From: Flaccisagitta enflata
Lineage: Eukaryota > Chaetognatha > Sagittoidea > Aphragmophora
DNA: 64,000 nt
NCBI GenBank assembly: GCA_965153355.1
Contig: OZ231126.1
Coordinates: 70,246,001-70,310,000 of the forward strand
Direction: 5' to 3'
Positions 47,181 to 57,905 of this stretch are shown here, one piece after another; the stretch's first letter is position 1; every line of letters begins with the position of its first letter. The notes beneath the pieces were generated by a model. It was not told the origin of the DNA and did not search any database. It worked only from the letters and a program-made list of their open reading frames with translations. The position numbers were made by a program, and so were the translations under genes.

Positions 47181-47719
47181 GGACTGTAGAACACAGGGGA
47201 CTTTCGTTCATTTGTTTTTTCGTTCATTTGTTTTTTTGGGCAGCGGCCCCGAAGGGGACGATGTCCTGTAGAACACAGGGGGCTTTCGTTCATTTGTCCG
47301 TCCGTTCATTCATTCGTTTGTTTGTCACCCCCCTCGCCCTTGCCATTTCTTCACCTTTTTTTAAATTTCCCATGTGATTCAATGGGAATTCTACGTTTTT
47401 TCATTTCTCATCAATTTTCCATACTTTTCGATGGGAATTCTGTATTTGCCCATCATTTTTCAATTTCCCATGCTATTCAATTGGTATTCTACAGTTCTTT
47501 CATTTTTGATCAATTTTCCATACTATTCAATGGGAATTCTATGTTTGTTTTATTTGTTTCATCAATTTTCCATGGTGTTCAACGGGGATTACACATTCTG
47601 CATGCTATTCAATGGAGACTAGATAGCAGACTTTGTCCCAAATTTAATATGACAACCCCAGCCCGATTTTTTTTTGCATTCCATATGGTCAAATAGAGGG
47701 CCGAGGACCAATGAACGGG

Positions 47720-47840
47720 TTTTTAGGTGCGACAAAGCACCTCTATAACTGGCTTTGTCCGTTGGTTGGTTGGTCTGTTGGGTAACGCATTCGTTCGACG
47801 ATCCACACGTCGCACCTTATTGGCCTACTTGGCCTTGTTG
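47720..47840 (-). mobile_element. Hairpin element V (GGTGC stem)
   Basis: TTTTTAGGTGCGACAAAGCA + CCTC hairpin end, TATAACTGGCTTTGTCCG, GGTTGGTTGGTC tract, and a 5' block on the minus strand (AACAAGGCCAAGTAGGCCAA, GGTGCGAC). This is a fourth stem variant on the same blueprint. Confidence 0.78.
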
Positions 47841-48718
47841 AATGGGTTTTGCAACTAGCACTTTTCAAATTTTGATGTGCATTTAGTGGTGGCTGTGGTA
47901 CAAATCTTGTTTTTAGGTCATTTCAATCTCAAAATTAGGTCACTTGTCCTGAGAAAAAGGACTCAAAAACATGCAGATTGCACCAATGGTTAGCTCTTGA
48001 GCTCTAGTTTTATAATCTCATGGACTGTTATTTCGATTTCCAAGCCAAAGGGGCCTGATTGTGAGGCCAAAATGGCCAAAATGACCAAAAATCGTCATTT
48101 TGACAAAACCTATGATTTTTGTAGTTCTGTAAAATCTTAATGCCAAAGCATGGCAACATGCTGATTGCACCGCTAGTTAGCGCTAGTGCAGTAGTTTATT
48201 TTGCTCATGGATTTTAGGTCATTTCTCAAATTGGAGGTGGGTGGATTTTTTGTCCAAAAATGTTAAATTTTCAAGAAAATTGATTTTTTTTAACACCTGC
48301 TTCTACAGTCAATAGAAAAAATTTGGGGTCATATCAATCAAAAATTCATTTACTATCAGCTAGAGCAGCAAAAATACTTCAAATTGGTCACCAATTTCAT
48401 GCAAATTGGTCTATCCAAAGCCAAAATATGTTGAAATCCGTGAAAGATGTCAAAATTGCCATTGAAATTGAGACCGCAATTTGACATCTATAACCCTCAT
48501 CTTTGAAATGCTGTAAAATCTCAACTAATGAAGATAGAAACATGCGGATTGCACCACTGGTTAGCTCTTGAGCTCTAGTTTTATAATCTCATGGATTTTG
48601 AGTCTTTTATCCAAGTGACCCAATTTTAAGATCGAAATGACCGAAAAACAAGATTTGTACCACAGCCACCACTTTATGCACATTAAAATTTGAAAAGTGC
48701 TAGTTGCAAAAACCCTTC
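47841..48718. mobile_element. Small foldback with internal direct repeats
   Basis: GGGTTTTGCAACTAGCACTT at 47844 to 47910 is the inverse of 48650-48715. The interior has three direct copies of a motif (TTGCACCAMTGGTTAGCTCT) near 47975, 48165 and 48545. It lies exactly between two hairpin-element 5' ends (GGCCTTGTT on one side, AACAAGCC on the other). Confidence 0.8.
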
Positions 48719-48915
48719 AACAAGCCCGACCGGACAACGATGCGTCCAGGCCGTGTCTCAGCGTGTATTGATCATGTGACATATATGGAGAGACAGAAGG
48801 ACAAACATGTTGGTTGGTTGATCATTCACACATCTCTGGATACCCCCCCAAAGAGAGTCGAAATATCCATTTTTTCTGACTGTGTCATTTGTCTTCAGGA
48901 ACATGTGGACTACTA

Positions 48916-49475
48916 AACAAGGCCAACACCTATAAGTCGCGTGCGAGACTTATAATTACTTTATTACATAACCACATAACTAAAATGACTTTCATTGTAC
49001 TCAAATGTTATAAGATGACTTAAAATGATTTAAAATGACCTAAAATGACTTAAAATGACCAAATTGACTTGAATTGACCTAAAATGACTAAAATGACCCA
49101 GTGACTAAAATGACTTAAATTGACTTAAATTGACTTAAAATGACTTAAAATGACTTTAAATGACTTTAAATGACTTAAATTGACCTAGAATGACTTATAT
49201 TGAATTTAACTGACCTAAATTGACTTAAATTGACCTAAAATCACTAAAATGCTGAAAACCATTAAAATAACTCAAATGACATAAATTGACTTAAACTGAC
49301 TTTAAATGACCCAAAATGACTTAAAATGCTCTAATTTGACTTTAAATGACCTAATTTACTTAAAATGAGTTAGTAGGAATAAAACGGATAAAAAAAGTAA
49401 AGTGTGACCAACCGACCGACCAACCGACCGACGGACAAAGCGGGGTGTAGAGTCGCGTAGCACGCGACTAAAAAA
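48916..49475 (+). mobile_element. Hairpin element T with a TGACTTAAAA core
   Basis: AACAAGGCCAACACCTATAA, GTCGCGTGCGA, about 35 units of TGACTTAAAA/TGACCTAAAA, GACCAACCGACC tract, GGGTGTAGAGTCGCGTAGCA hairpin, A-run. The opposite palindrome arm (near 54070-54090) has an uninterrupted A/T run at the same place, so this copy entered a homopolymer run. Confidence 0.87.
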
Positions 49476-50549
49476 AACAAAAAACAAAAAAATTCTTCTG
49501 AAATCTTTTCATTGATATCACTTTTTAGGCAAAAAAAGGTCATTTTTAGCACTCTTTTGGCATGAAATTGTTCATACAGCTTTGTAAATTCAAAAAAATA
49601 CTGGAAATATGTGGTAATAGCTAGAATACACATGTTTTTACTATTAGCAAAAAAAATTTTTTTATATCTTCAACATAAGAGCTTAAAAAAAGCCTAAAAA
49701 CGGCAGAATATCATTTTTTTCAGTATTTTTTTGTCTTAATTTGTTCATGCAGCATGTTAACTTTTAAGAAATCTTAAAAAGGTGTGGCAATAGCTAGAAC
49801 ATACATGTTTTTACCCTTGACAAAAAGTTTTTTTGGATATCTTGAAGATAAAGCATAAAAAAGCCAAAAAACAGTAAAATATCCCTTTTTTCAGTATTTT
49901 TAAGTCCTAATTCTTTCATGCAGCATAAAAACTGTTTAAAAATCTTAGAAATGTGTGGCAATAGCTAGAACATACATGTTTTTACTCTTGACAAAAAGTT
50001 TTTTTGGATATCTCAAAGATAAGAGTATAAAAAAGACCCAAAAAACGATAAAATATTGTTTTTTTAGTAATATTAAGTCCTTATCCATTCATGCAGCATA
50101 ATAACTCCTGAAAAGTCCTAGAAATATGCAGTAGTAGTCTTGAGTATAACTATTTTTAACCTGAACAACCAATTATTTTCAATGCTTTTCAGAAGTTATT
50201 ATACTGCATCAACAAATAAAGACTTAGAATTAAAAAAAAAAATGATATTTTCCGTCACACGCACAAGTTGGGCTAGCTGCATTATTTCTAGTCGCAAAAA
50301 AAAGATTGACCTGGCAAGCTAAAAAGGGTCAAACTTGTGTAAAAAAACCTGGGGAATCCAATTGTGGTACTTTCAGAGCCCTAAGAGTGTTCGGCTAGAA
50401 ATGGCCCCCCAAAAAAAAACAAAAATGGCCATTTTTGGGTATGTTTGGCAAAATTTTTTTTCTTAAATGGAGGCCAACAGTTTTAATTCATAGCTGGGGA
50501 TGCATTATGAAGTATATACAAGAAAATCATGACGTTGGCTACTGGGGTA

Positions 50550-51086
50550 CAGTAGATCTGCCAGATTCTGAGATAACGGGCAAGCACTATGGAAGAACAA
50601 ATGAAACTAGAGTAATGATATTTAATATAAATTAATAAAGGAATACTTATCCCATACTTTTGGCTGCCATGAAACGCATTTCCATTTATGCTAAAATATC
50701 AATATTTTGAGAAATTTTGAGGAACATTGTTAGAATTAGTTATACTTTCACAGTATGTTCTGTAAGAATATCGCTTGTTTGGCCGTTGCTAGGGAGCGTA
50801 TCCATGTGTGACAACCCCTAGCAACCGCTAAACGAGCGACATTCTTACAGAACATACTGTGGGAAAGTTGTAGCAAATTTGATTTTAAGCAATGTTCCTT
50901 CAAAAAAGTTTTCAAAATATTGATACTTTAGCGAAAATACATGGAAATGCATTTCCATGGCAACCAACTATCATGGGCAATAAAGCATCATTTTATTAGT
51001 CTATGTTCCAAATATCAATCCCCTGGCTTCATTTGTTAATCTACGATGCTTGCCCCCGTTATCTCAAGTCTAGACGAGATCTACTG
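50550..51086. mobile_element. TA-inserting MITE with CAGTAGATCT ends
   Basis: CAGTAGATCTGCCAGATTCT and the inverse of CAGTAGATCTCGTCTAGACT. Flanked by TA (50548-50549, 51087-51088). The opposite arm (about 52620-52630) and the inner duplicate at 51603 keep GGGGTACCTAAAAG without the insert. The 537-bp interior is a full foldback with AGTATGTTCTGTAAGAAT in inverse at its centre. Related to 17834-18340. Confidence 0.92.
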
Positions 51087-53288
51087 TACCTAAAAGAGCC
51101 CCAAAAGGGCCCCTAATGCAAAAAATAAATAGTTTTTTTTTCATTGTGGCTAAAAATAGTTGGATTCCCTTCAAATTTGAAATGGAAGTTCCTAATTATT
51201 GCAACTACCATCATGCAAAATTTTGTGGCCCTCCCTGAAAGGCTTCATATGGAAATTTGGCCCCAAATACCAAAAATCGCTTGAAAAAAATCATGTTTTT
51301 GAGTTCATTGACCTCAAAACATTATTTAAAAGTCATAGAACCCCAATAACTTTTCCTAATTCTTAAATTTAACATCTAAAAGCTTCCAAAAAAAATTTCA
51401 GACCATATTTCCAAAAAATGGCTGAGATATGACCATTTTAAGTGATGTGGTAAAACTGAAAAACGCCGAAAATGATCATTTTTGGGTATATTTTGCTTAA
51501 ATTTGGTAAAAAAGTGGTTCCTAACAGTCTGATTTTTATGATGGAGGCGCTTTATGATATAATCCATTAGAAAAATATTAATCATGATGGAGGGGCTACT
51601 TCGGGGTACCTAAAAGGGCCCAAATAGGGCCCCTAATACAAAAATAAATAGTTTTTTATTCATTGTGGCTACAAAAATAGTCGGATTCCCTTAAAATTTG
51701 AAATAGAAGTTCCTAATTAATGCAACTACCAGCATAAAATTTGTGGCCCTCCCTGAATGGCCTCATAGGGATATCTCAGCCATTTTTTGGAAATATGATC
51801 TGAAATTTTTGTTGGAAGCTCTTAAGATGTTATATTTTAGAAATAGGAAAAGTAATTGGGGTTCTGTGACTTTTTAAGAATGTTTTTAAGTCTATGAACT
51901 CAAAAACATGATTTTTTAAAGTGATTTTGGGTATTTAGAGCCAAATTTCCGTATGAAGCCATTCAGGGAGGGCTACAAATTTTTCATTGCTGGTAGTTGC
52001 ATTAATTAGAAACTTCCATTTCAAATTTTAAGGGTATCCGACTATTTTTGTAGCCACAATGAATAAAAAACTATTTATTTTTGCATTAAGGGCCCTATTT
52101 GGGCCCTTTTAGGTGCCCCACAGTAGCCCCACCATCATGATTAATATTTTTTTAATGGATTACATCATGAAGCGCCTCCATCATTAAATTTAGACAGTTA
52201 GGAACCACTTTTTTACCAAACATACCCAAAAATGATCATTTTTGGCATTTTTCAGTTTTACCACGTCACTAAAAATGGTCATATCTCAGCCATTTTTTAG
52301 AAATATGGTCTGAAATTTTTTTTGGAAGCTCTTAAGATGTTATATTTAAGAAATAGGAAAAGTTATTGGGGTTCTATGACTTTTAAATAACGTTTTGAGG
52401 TCAATGAACTCAAAAACATGATTTTTTTAAAGCGATTTTTGGTATTTGGGGCCAAATTTCCCTATGAAGCCTTTCAGGGAGGGCCACAAAATTTTGCATG
52501 ATGGTAGTTGCAATAATTAGGAACTTCCATTTTAAATTTGAAGGGAATCCAACTATTTTTGTAGCCACAATGAAAAAAACTATTCATTTTTTGCATTAGG
52601 GGCCCTTTTGGGGCTCTTTTAGGTACCCCACGGTAGCCCCAACGTCATGATTATTATTTTTCTTGTATATTACTTCATGATGCATCCCCAGCTATGAATT
52701 AAAACTGTTGGCCTCCATTTAGGAAAAAAAATTTTGCCAAAAATACCCAAAAATGGCTATTTTTAGGGGTTTTTGGGGGGCCGTTTCTAACCGGACACTC
52801 TTAGGGCTTTAAAAATACCAAGGTTGGATTCCCCAGGTTTTTTTACACAAGTTTGACCCTTTTTTAGCCTGCCAGGTCAATTCTTTTTTTTTCAATGTAG
52901 CCCAGATCGTGCATCTGACGGTTTTACCATTTTTTGGGTCTTTTTTATGTTTTTATCTTTGTTATATCCTAAAAAACTTTTTGTCAAGGGTAAAAACATG
53001 TATATCCTAGCTAATGCCACACATTTTAAAGATTTTTTAAGAGTTTTTATGCTGCATGAAAAAATAAGGAATTAAAAATACTGAAAAAAAGGATATTTTG
53101 CTGTTTTTTTTGTTTTTTATGCGCTTATCTTCAAGTTATCCTAAAAAACTTTTTGCTAAGGGTAAAAACATGTATATTCTAGCTATTGCAACACATTTCT
53201 TTGATTTTCCAAGAGTTACTTTGCTGCATGAACGAAATTCGGACAGAAAAATACTGAAAAAAATAATATTTTGTCTTTTTTTGGCTTT

Positions 53289-53855
53289 TGGGCAGCGGCC
53301 CCGAAGGGGATGAAGTCCTGTAGAACACAGGGGGACTTTCGTTCGTCCTTTCGTTTGTTTGTTCGTCCCCCCCTCATCAGGCCCCTCAGGCCTCAAATCT
53401 GGCCTCTGAGACCTCAAATCTAGCCTATCAGGCTTCATATCCAGCTTCTCAGGCCACAAATCCAGCCTCTCAGGCTTCAAATTTGGCCTCTCAGGCCTTA
53501 AATCCAGCCTCTCAGGCCTCAAATCCAACCTCTCAGACCTCAAACCTGAACTCTGACCATTCAAGCCTTAATCCAGCTCTCTCAAGCCTCAAGTCAGCCC
53601 TCTCAAGCTTCCGATTGGCATTCTGAGGCCTTACATCAGCCTTCTTAGACCTCAGTTTAGGCTCTTGAAGGCCTTCAGTAAGCCCTCTATTGCATCTCAT
53701 CCACTTCTTCAGGCAGGACGAAAGAAAGTCCCCCTGTGTTCTACAGGACTTCGTCCCCTTCGGGGCCGCTGCCCTGCTGCCCCTCACTTCGATTCACAAT
53801 CACTCAAAGCAGGGCAACGGGTATCGCTGACCACATATTGCCCTTGGGCGACCTG
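53289..53855 (-). mobile_element. Hairpin element G13
   Basis: Complete. GGCAGCGGCCCCGAAGGGGA, TGAAGTCCTGTAGAACACAG, GTTTGTTCGTCC tract, 20-mer core (CAGGCCTCAAATCTGGCCTCT), inverse block, 5' end (minus strand CAGGTCGCCCAAGGGCAATA). It sits in a T-run of the palindrome's right arm. Flanking TTTTGGCTTT and TTTTGATGCTCTTATC rejoin to resemble the neighbouring tandem units. Confidence 0.88.
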
Positions 53856-54626
53856 TTTTGATGCTCTTATCTTCAAGATATCCCAAAAAACTTTTTGCTA
53901 ATGGTAAAAACATGTGTAATCTAGCTATTGCCACCTATTTCAAGTATTTTTTGGGATTTTCAAAGCTGTATGAACAATTCTATGCCAAAAAAGTGCTAAA
54001 AATAGCTCTTTTTTGCCTAAATAGTGATATAAATGAAAAAATTTCAGAAGAATTTTTTTGTTTTTTGTTTTTTTTTTTGTAGTCCACATGTTCCTTAAGA
54101 AAAATGACACAGTCAGAAAAAATGGATATTTCGATTCTCTTTGGGGGGGTATCCAGAGATGTGTGCATTTGTTTCAGTATAGGATCTCACCATGGCTAAA
54201 AACAGCCAAGAAAAGCGGTTTTCGCACTTGCGTAACGGACATACGGACGGACGGACCGACGGATGGACCGACCGACATACCCTCTTATAGAGATGCGTTC
54301 CTGACGGACGCATCTAAAAACCCGTTCATTGGTCCTCGGCCCTCTATTTGAACATCGGGCTGTGGTTGTCATGTTGAATTTGGGGCAAAGTCTGCTATCT
54401 AATGGAGACTTATGCATTTTTTATTTTTTCATCAATTTTCCATGTTATTCAATGATGCAATGGTGCTCTTGAACCCAATCGAGCAGAAGTCCCCCTGTGT
54501 TCTACAGGACATTGTTACCTTTAGGCCCGCTGCCCTGCTAACCATCACCTACATTCACATAAACACAACGCAGGGCAACGGGTATTGCTGACCACATAAG
54601 TTATTGCCCTTGAGCGACTGGTTGTT

Positions 54627-55090
54627 CATTCGTCCGTTTGTTCGTTTATCCCCCACTGGACCTCTCAGGCCTTAAATCTGCCCTCCCAGGCCTGAAATCC
54701 GCCCTCTCAGGCCTGAAATCTGCCCTCTCAAGCCTTGAATCTGCCCTCTCAGGCCGGAAACTTGCCCTCTCAGGCCTAAAACCTGTCCTCTAAGGCCTTA
54801 AATCTGCCCACTCAGGTCTGGAATCTGCCATCTCAGATTAAAGACCTGAGATGGCAGATTTTAGGCCTAAGAAAGCAGATTTTAGGCCTGAGAGGGCATA
54901 ATTCAGGCCTTAGAGGCCCTGGGGGGGATGGACGGACACACGGACGGATGGACGGACGGACGGATGGACGGATGGACGGACGGACGGACGGACGAACGGA
55001 CGGACGGACGGACGGACGGACGGATGGACGGATGGACGGACGGACGGACGGACGGACGGACGGACGGACGGACGGACAGACGGACGGATG
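54627..55090. repeat. Orphan family G core and (GGAC)n tract
   Basis: 54650-54920 is a 20-mer array (CAGGCCTGAAATCTGCCCTCT) that inverts near 54838. 54928-55087 is a GGAC/GGAT tetranucleotide tract. Neither end block is present, so it is a fragment of a G element. Confidence 0.82.
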
Positions 55091-55175
55091 ATATGATATG
55101 ATATCATATCGTATCGTATCGTTATTGTATCAATATCGAATCGATATTGTATTGATATTGTATCAACACATATTG
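55091..55175. repeat. ATATGAT/ATCATAT palindromic AT-rich tract
   Basis: GATATGATATGATATCATAT and TATCGTATCGTATCG, TATTGTATTGATATTG form nested palindromes. Confidence 0.75.
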
Positions 55176-55199
55176 CACGGCCTCTTTTACTCTTTTGTC

Positions 55200-55246
55200 A
55201 TTTCCTGAGGCACGCGACTGTTGCGATCTTGGGCTTGTTTTCCTAA
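55200..55246 (-). mobile_element. Family T-like 5' end, solo
   Basis: The minus strand reads AACAAGCCCAAGATCGCAAC then AGTCGCGTGCC. No matching hairpin end nearby. Confidence 0.55.
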
Positions 55247-55252
55247 AGGCTT

Positions 55253-56166
55253 TAAAGTACCACTTTGATCAAACGTATTGATTCATAGAAATCCGCCGGA
55301 GCGGGATTTGGGTGTACCTTACGTCTGTCAGAGTGCCTACTTGTCTAATCGGGAAAAAAGTCGAAGTCAGTCTTCGACTTATCGACATATTCGAGAGAAA
55401 CAGGGTTTTCATTTTCTTATTAAGTTGAGGCTCTCCTAGGGGTGAATGAGCCCTCCAATGAAATTGATAGGGTAAATAAATTTGATAATTCTCTTTCATT
55501 TGGCGCCAAGCAGAATGCGCCACGACAAATACTTTTCGCGCTATGATTTTTTAAAGATTTATTTACGAAAAATTTGAATGGAATTTTTTTCGATTTTTTA
55601 CGATTTTGTGTTTGATCAATAAAGAAGTGTATTTATGTTTTCTTGAGCATGCAAATACAAAAAAATATATTTATGAGCACAGCTGCTCATCTGTGAGGGC
55701 ATTTTTGAGCATTTTAGCTCATTTAGCTCACTTAGCTCAGTCTGTTTTTTCTGGTTTCAAATATAATAAATGAATAAATATTTTCAAACTTGTTTAAGCA
55801 AGCAAATAAAAAAACATGTCAGTGAGCAGAGCTGCTCATCTGTGCGGGCGCTTTCAAGTATTCTAGCTCATTTAGCTCATTTAGCTTTTGCTTTTTCTCT
55901 GATTTCAAACAGGATAAATAAATCAATGTTTTGATTTAAGCATTTCAGTGAGCAAAGCTGGTTGTCTGGTTGAATCATTTTGAATATTTTAGCTCATCTA
56001 GCTCATTTGGCTCAGTCCTTTTTTTCTCTGATTTTCAGTGCAGTCAATACATACAATCGCTTTTGATTTGATCTAACAAAATTTCAGTGACTGAAGATGG
56101 TGAAAAGTGACCAATGCTTACGACTTTTTTCCTCACGGCGACAGCCGCCATTACTGGTACTGATTA
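55253..56166 (-). repeat. Dispersed repeat, inverse of 43535-44440
   Basis: Begins near TAAAGTACCACTTTGATCAA and ends at GCCGCCATTACTGG. It contains the same tandem units of about 130 bp (TTTAGCTCATTTAGCTCA). The pair differ by point changes and indels. Confidence 0.85.
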
Positions 56167-56542
56167 TGTATTGAAAATATGCCTAATTGAAACAATAGTG
56201 TCTGTCAATATCCACCCACCGCAACATCCTCCCTCCCCATCAACATCCCGTTTCTCCGCCATGTTGTGCAGTTTCTCACAATTGACAACCTTTGGGGATT
56301 GTGAGAGGAAAACGACGACGGCTTATTCCCAATCTGACGCTTCTCTCAAATCTATTTACATTTTGAAGCCGAAAGCCGATAGAGATGTCTAGTCAATGGG
56401 CGGTTATCAAAGAAATACATTCATCGAAAAAACGTTCAAAATATAAAAGTAGATCCCCGTAGGACAGGTTCTAGAGGGGGCAAATTCAATCTGTGTAAGA
56501 TGAAATCTATGTTTGCTATTGTGGAAAATTCTGAAAAGAAAT
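56167..56542. other. Spacer, no gene recognised
   Basis: A 92-residue plus frame (56114-56392) overlaps the repeat end and shows no motif. Confidence 0.45.
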
Positions 56543-57330
<788 letters not shown>

Positions 57331-57333
<3 letters not shown>

Positions 57334-57686
57334 CATCTCACACACTTGAAATAGCGATAGAAATCTTTCCGCTCGGATCAACTTCAGAGAAAAAAAGCAC
57401 TCAATTGTGTTGACGCAAAACCCGATGAAAAAAAAAAGAAAAAGCCCCATAAGAAAAAGTCGCGTACAAGCCGTACATCGCCTCGGGGTCATGAATCACT
57501 GAGTAATGAACGTAAATCTAGGAATACAAAACAGAGGAAACAAATCAAGGGGCAGATCACGCGTTGCAAGTCACAATCACCCACGGACCACGGTTAGTGG
57601 CCAAGGACGAGGGGGTAAAGTAGAAAGGGAAGAACTCTTGATAAGCCGTTTTCGATTGTTGCTTCTGTAATAAATCTGATTTTTTT
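57331..57686. other. Spacer, nothing recognised
   Basis: Mixed sequence; no gene. Confidence 0.5.
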
Positions 57687-57856
57687 TTTAGTCGCGGACG
57701 AGCGACTCTATGAGAGGCTTTGTCCGTCCGTCCGTCCGTTGGTCCATTGGTCCATTGGTCCGTCGGTGAGCACGAGTCGAATAGAGGGAAAACCAGCATT
57801 TCCGCCCCTGCCCACCCGTCCGCGACTGGTATTGGCTGTGTATCCGGCCTTGTTTT
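57687..57856 (-). mobile_element. Hairpin element T, compact
   Basis: TTTTAGTCGCGGACGAGCGA + CT hairpin, GAGGCTTTGTCCGTCCG, GGTCCATT tract, GCCCCTGCCCACCCGTCCGC, and the 5' block in inverse (GTGTATCCGGCCTTGTT). Complete, 170 bp. Confidence 0.87.
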
Positions 57857-57905
57857 TTGTTATAGCCGATATAGGAAATTAGAATAAAACAGTTGAAGGA
57901 ACTAT

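Larger units (their letters stand above)
48837..54165. mobile_element. Giant foldback with 4-bp TSD, innermost large shell
   Basis: CACACATCTCTGGATACCCC and its inverse form the ends. Target duplication is CATT. The arms pair over about 1.7-1.9 kb each, centre near 51865, once three later insertions are removed (48916-49475, 50550-51086, 53289-53855). The outer arms contain about three tandem units of some 172 bp (ACATACATGTTTTTAC..., near 49620, 49792, 49963). The inner arms contain CCTAAAAGAGCCCCAAAAGG and CCATTTTTTGGAAATATG blocks. No protein seen. Confidence 0.88.
48719..54320 (+). mobile_element. Hairpin element S split by a large palindrome
   Basis: 5' half at 48719-48836 (AACAAGCCCGACCGGACAAC, GATGCGTCC, TTGATCATT). 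3' half at 54166-54320 (CATTTGTTTCAGTATAGGAT, GGACGGACGGACC, CCCTCTTATAGAGATGCG, hairpin, TAAAAA). CATT is duplicated at the split (48833-48836, 54166-54169). The S copy at 16307 keeps the uninterrupted site. Confidence 0.88.
47621..54400. mobile_element. TIR element with 10-bp TSD, second shell
   Basis: Ends AGATAGCAGACTTTG and inverse CAAAGTCTGCTATCT. Flanked by AATGGAGACT at 47611-47620 and 54401-54410. Its own arms are only about 80-100 bp (47621-47719 and 54321-54400), meeting at a GAACGGG/CCCGTTC centre that has been filled by later insertions. A 9-10-bp duplication suggests a Mutator-like origin. Confidence 0.88.
47237..54620 (-). mobile_element. Hairpin element G12, outermost shell of the nest
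   Basis: Hairpin end GGCAGCGGCCCCGAAGGGGA at 47237, CATTCATTCG tract, core units of about 30-60 bp built on ATCAATTTTCCATACTATTC and AATGGGAATTCTA; after the insertion the core resumes at 54411 (ATCAATTTTCCATGTTATTC), followed by TGTGTTCTACAGGACATTG and the 5' block ending in TTGAGCGACTG. Without the 6.8-kb insertion it would be about 600 bp. Confidence 0.85.
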
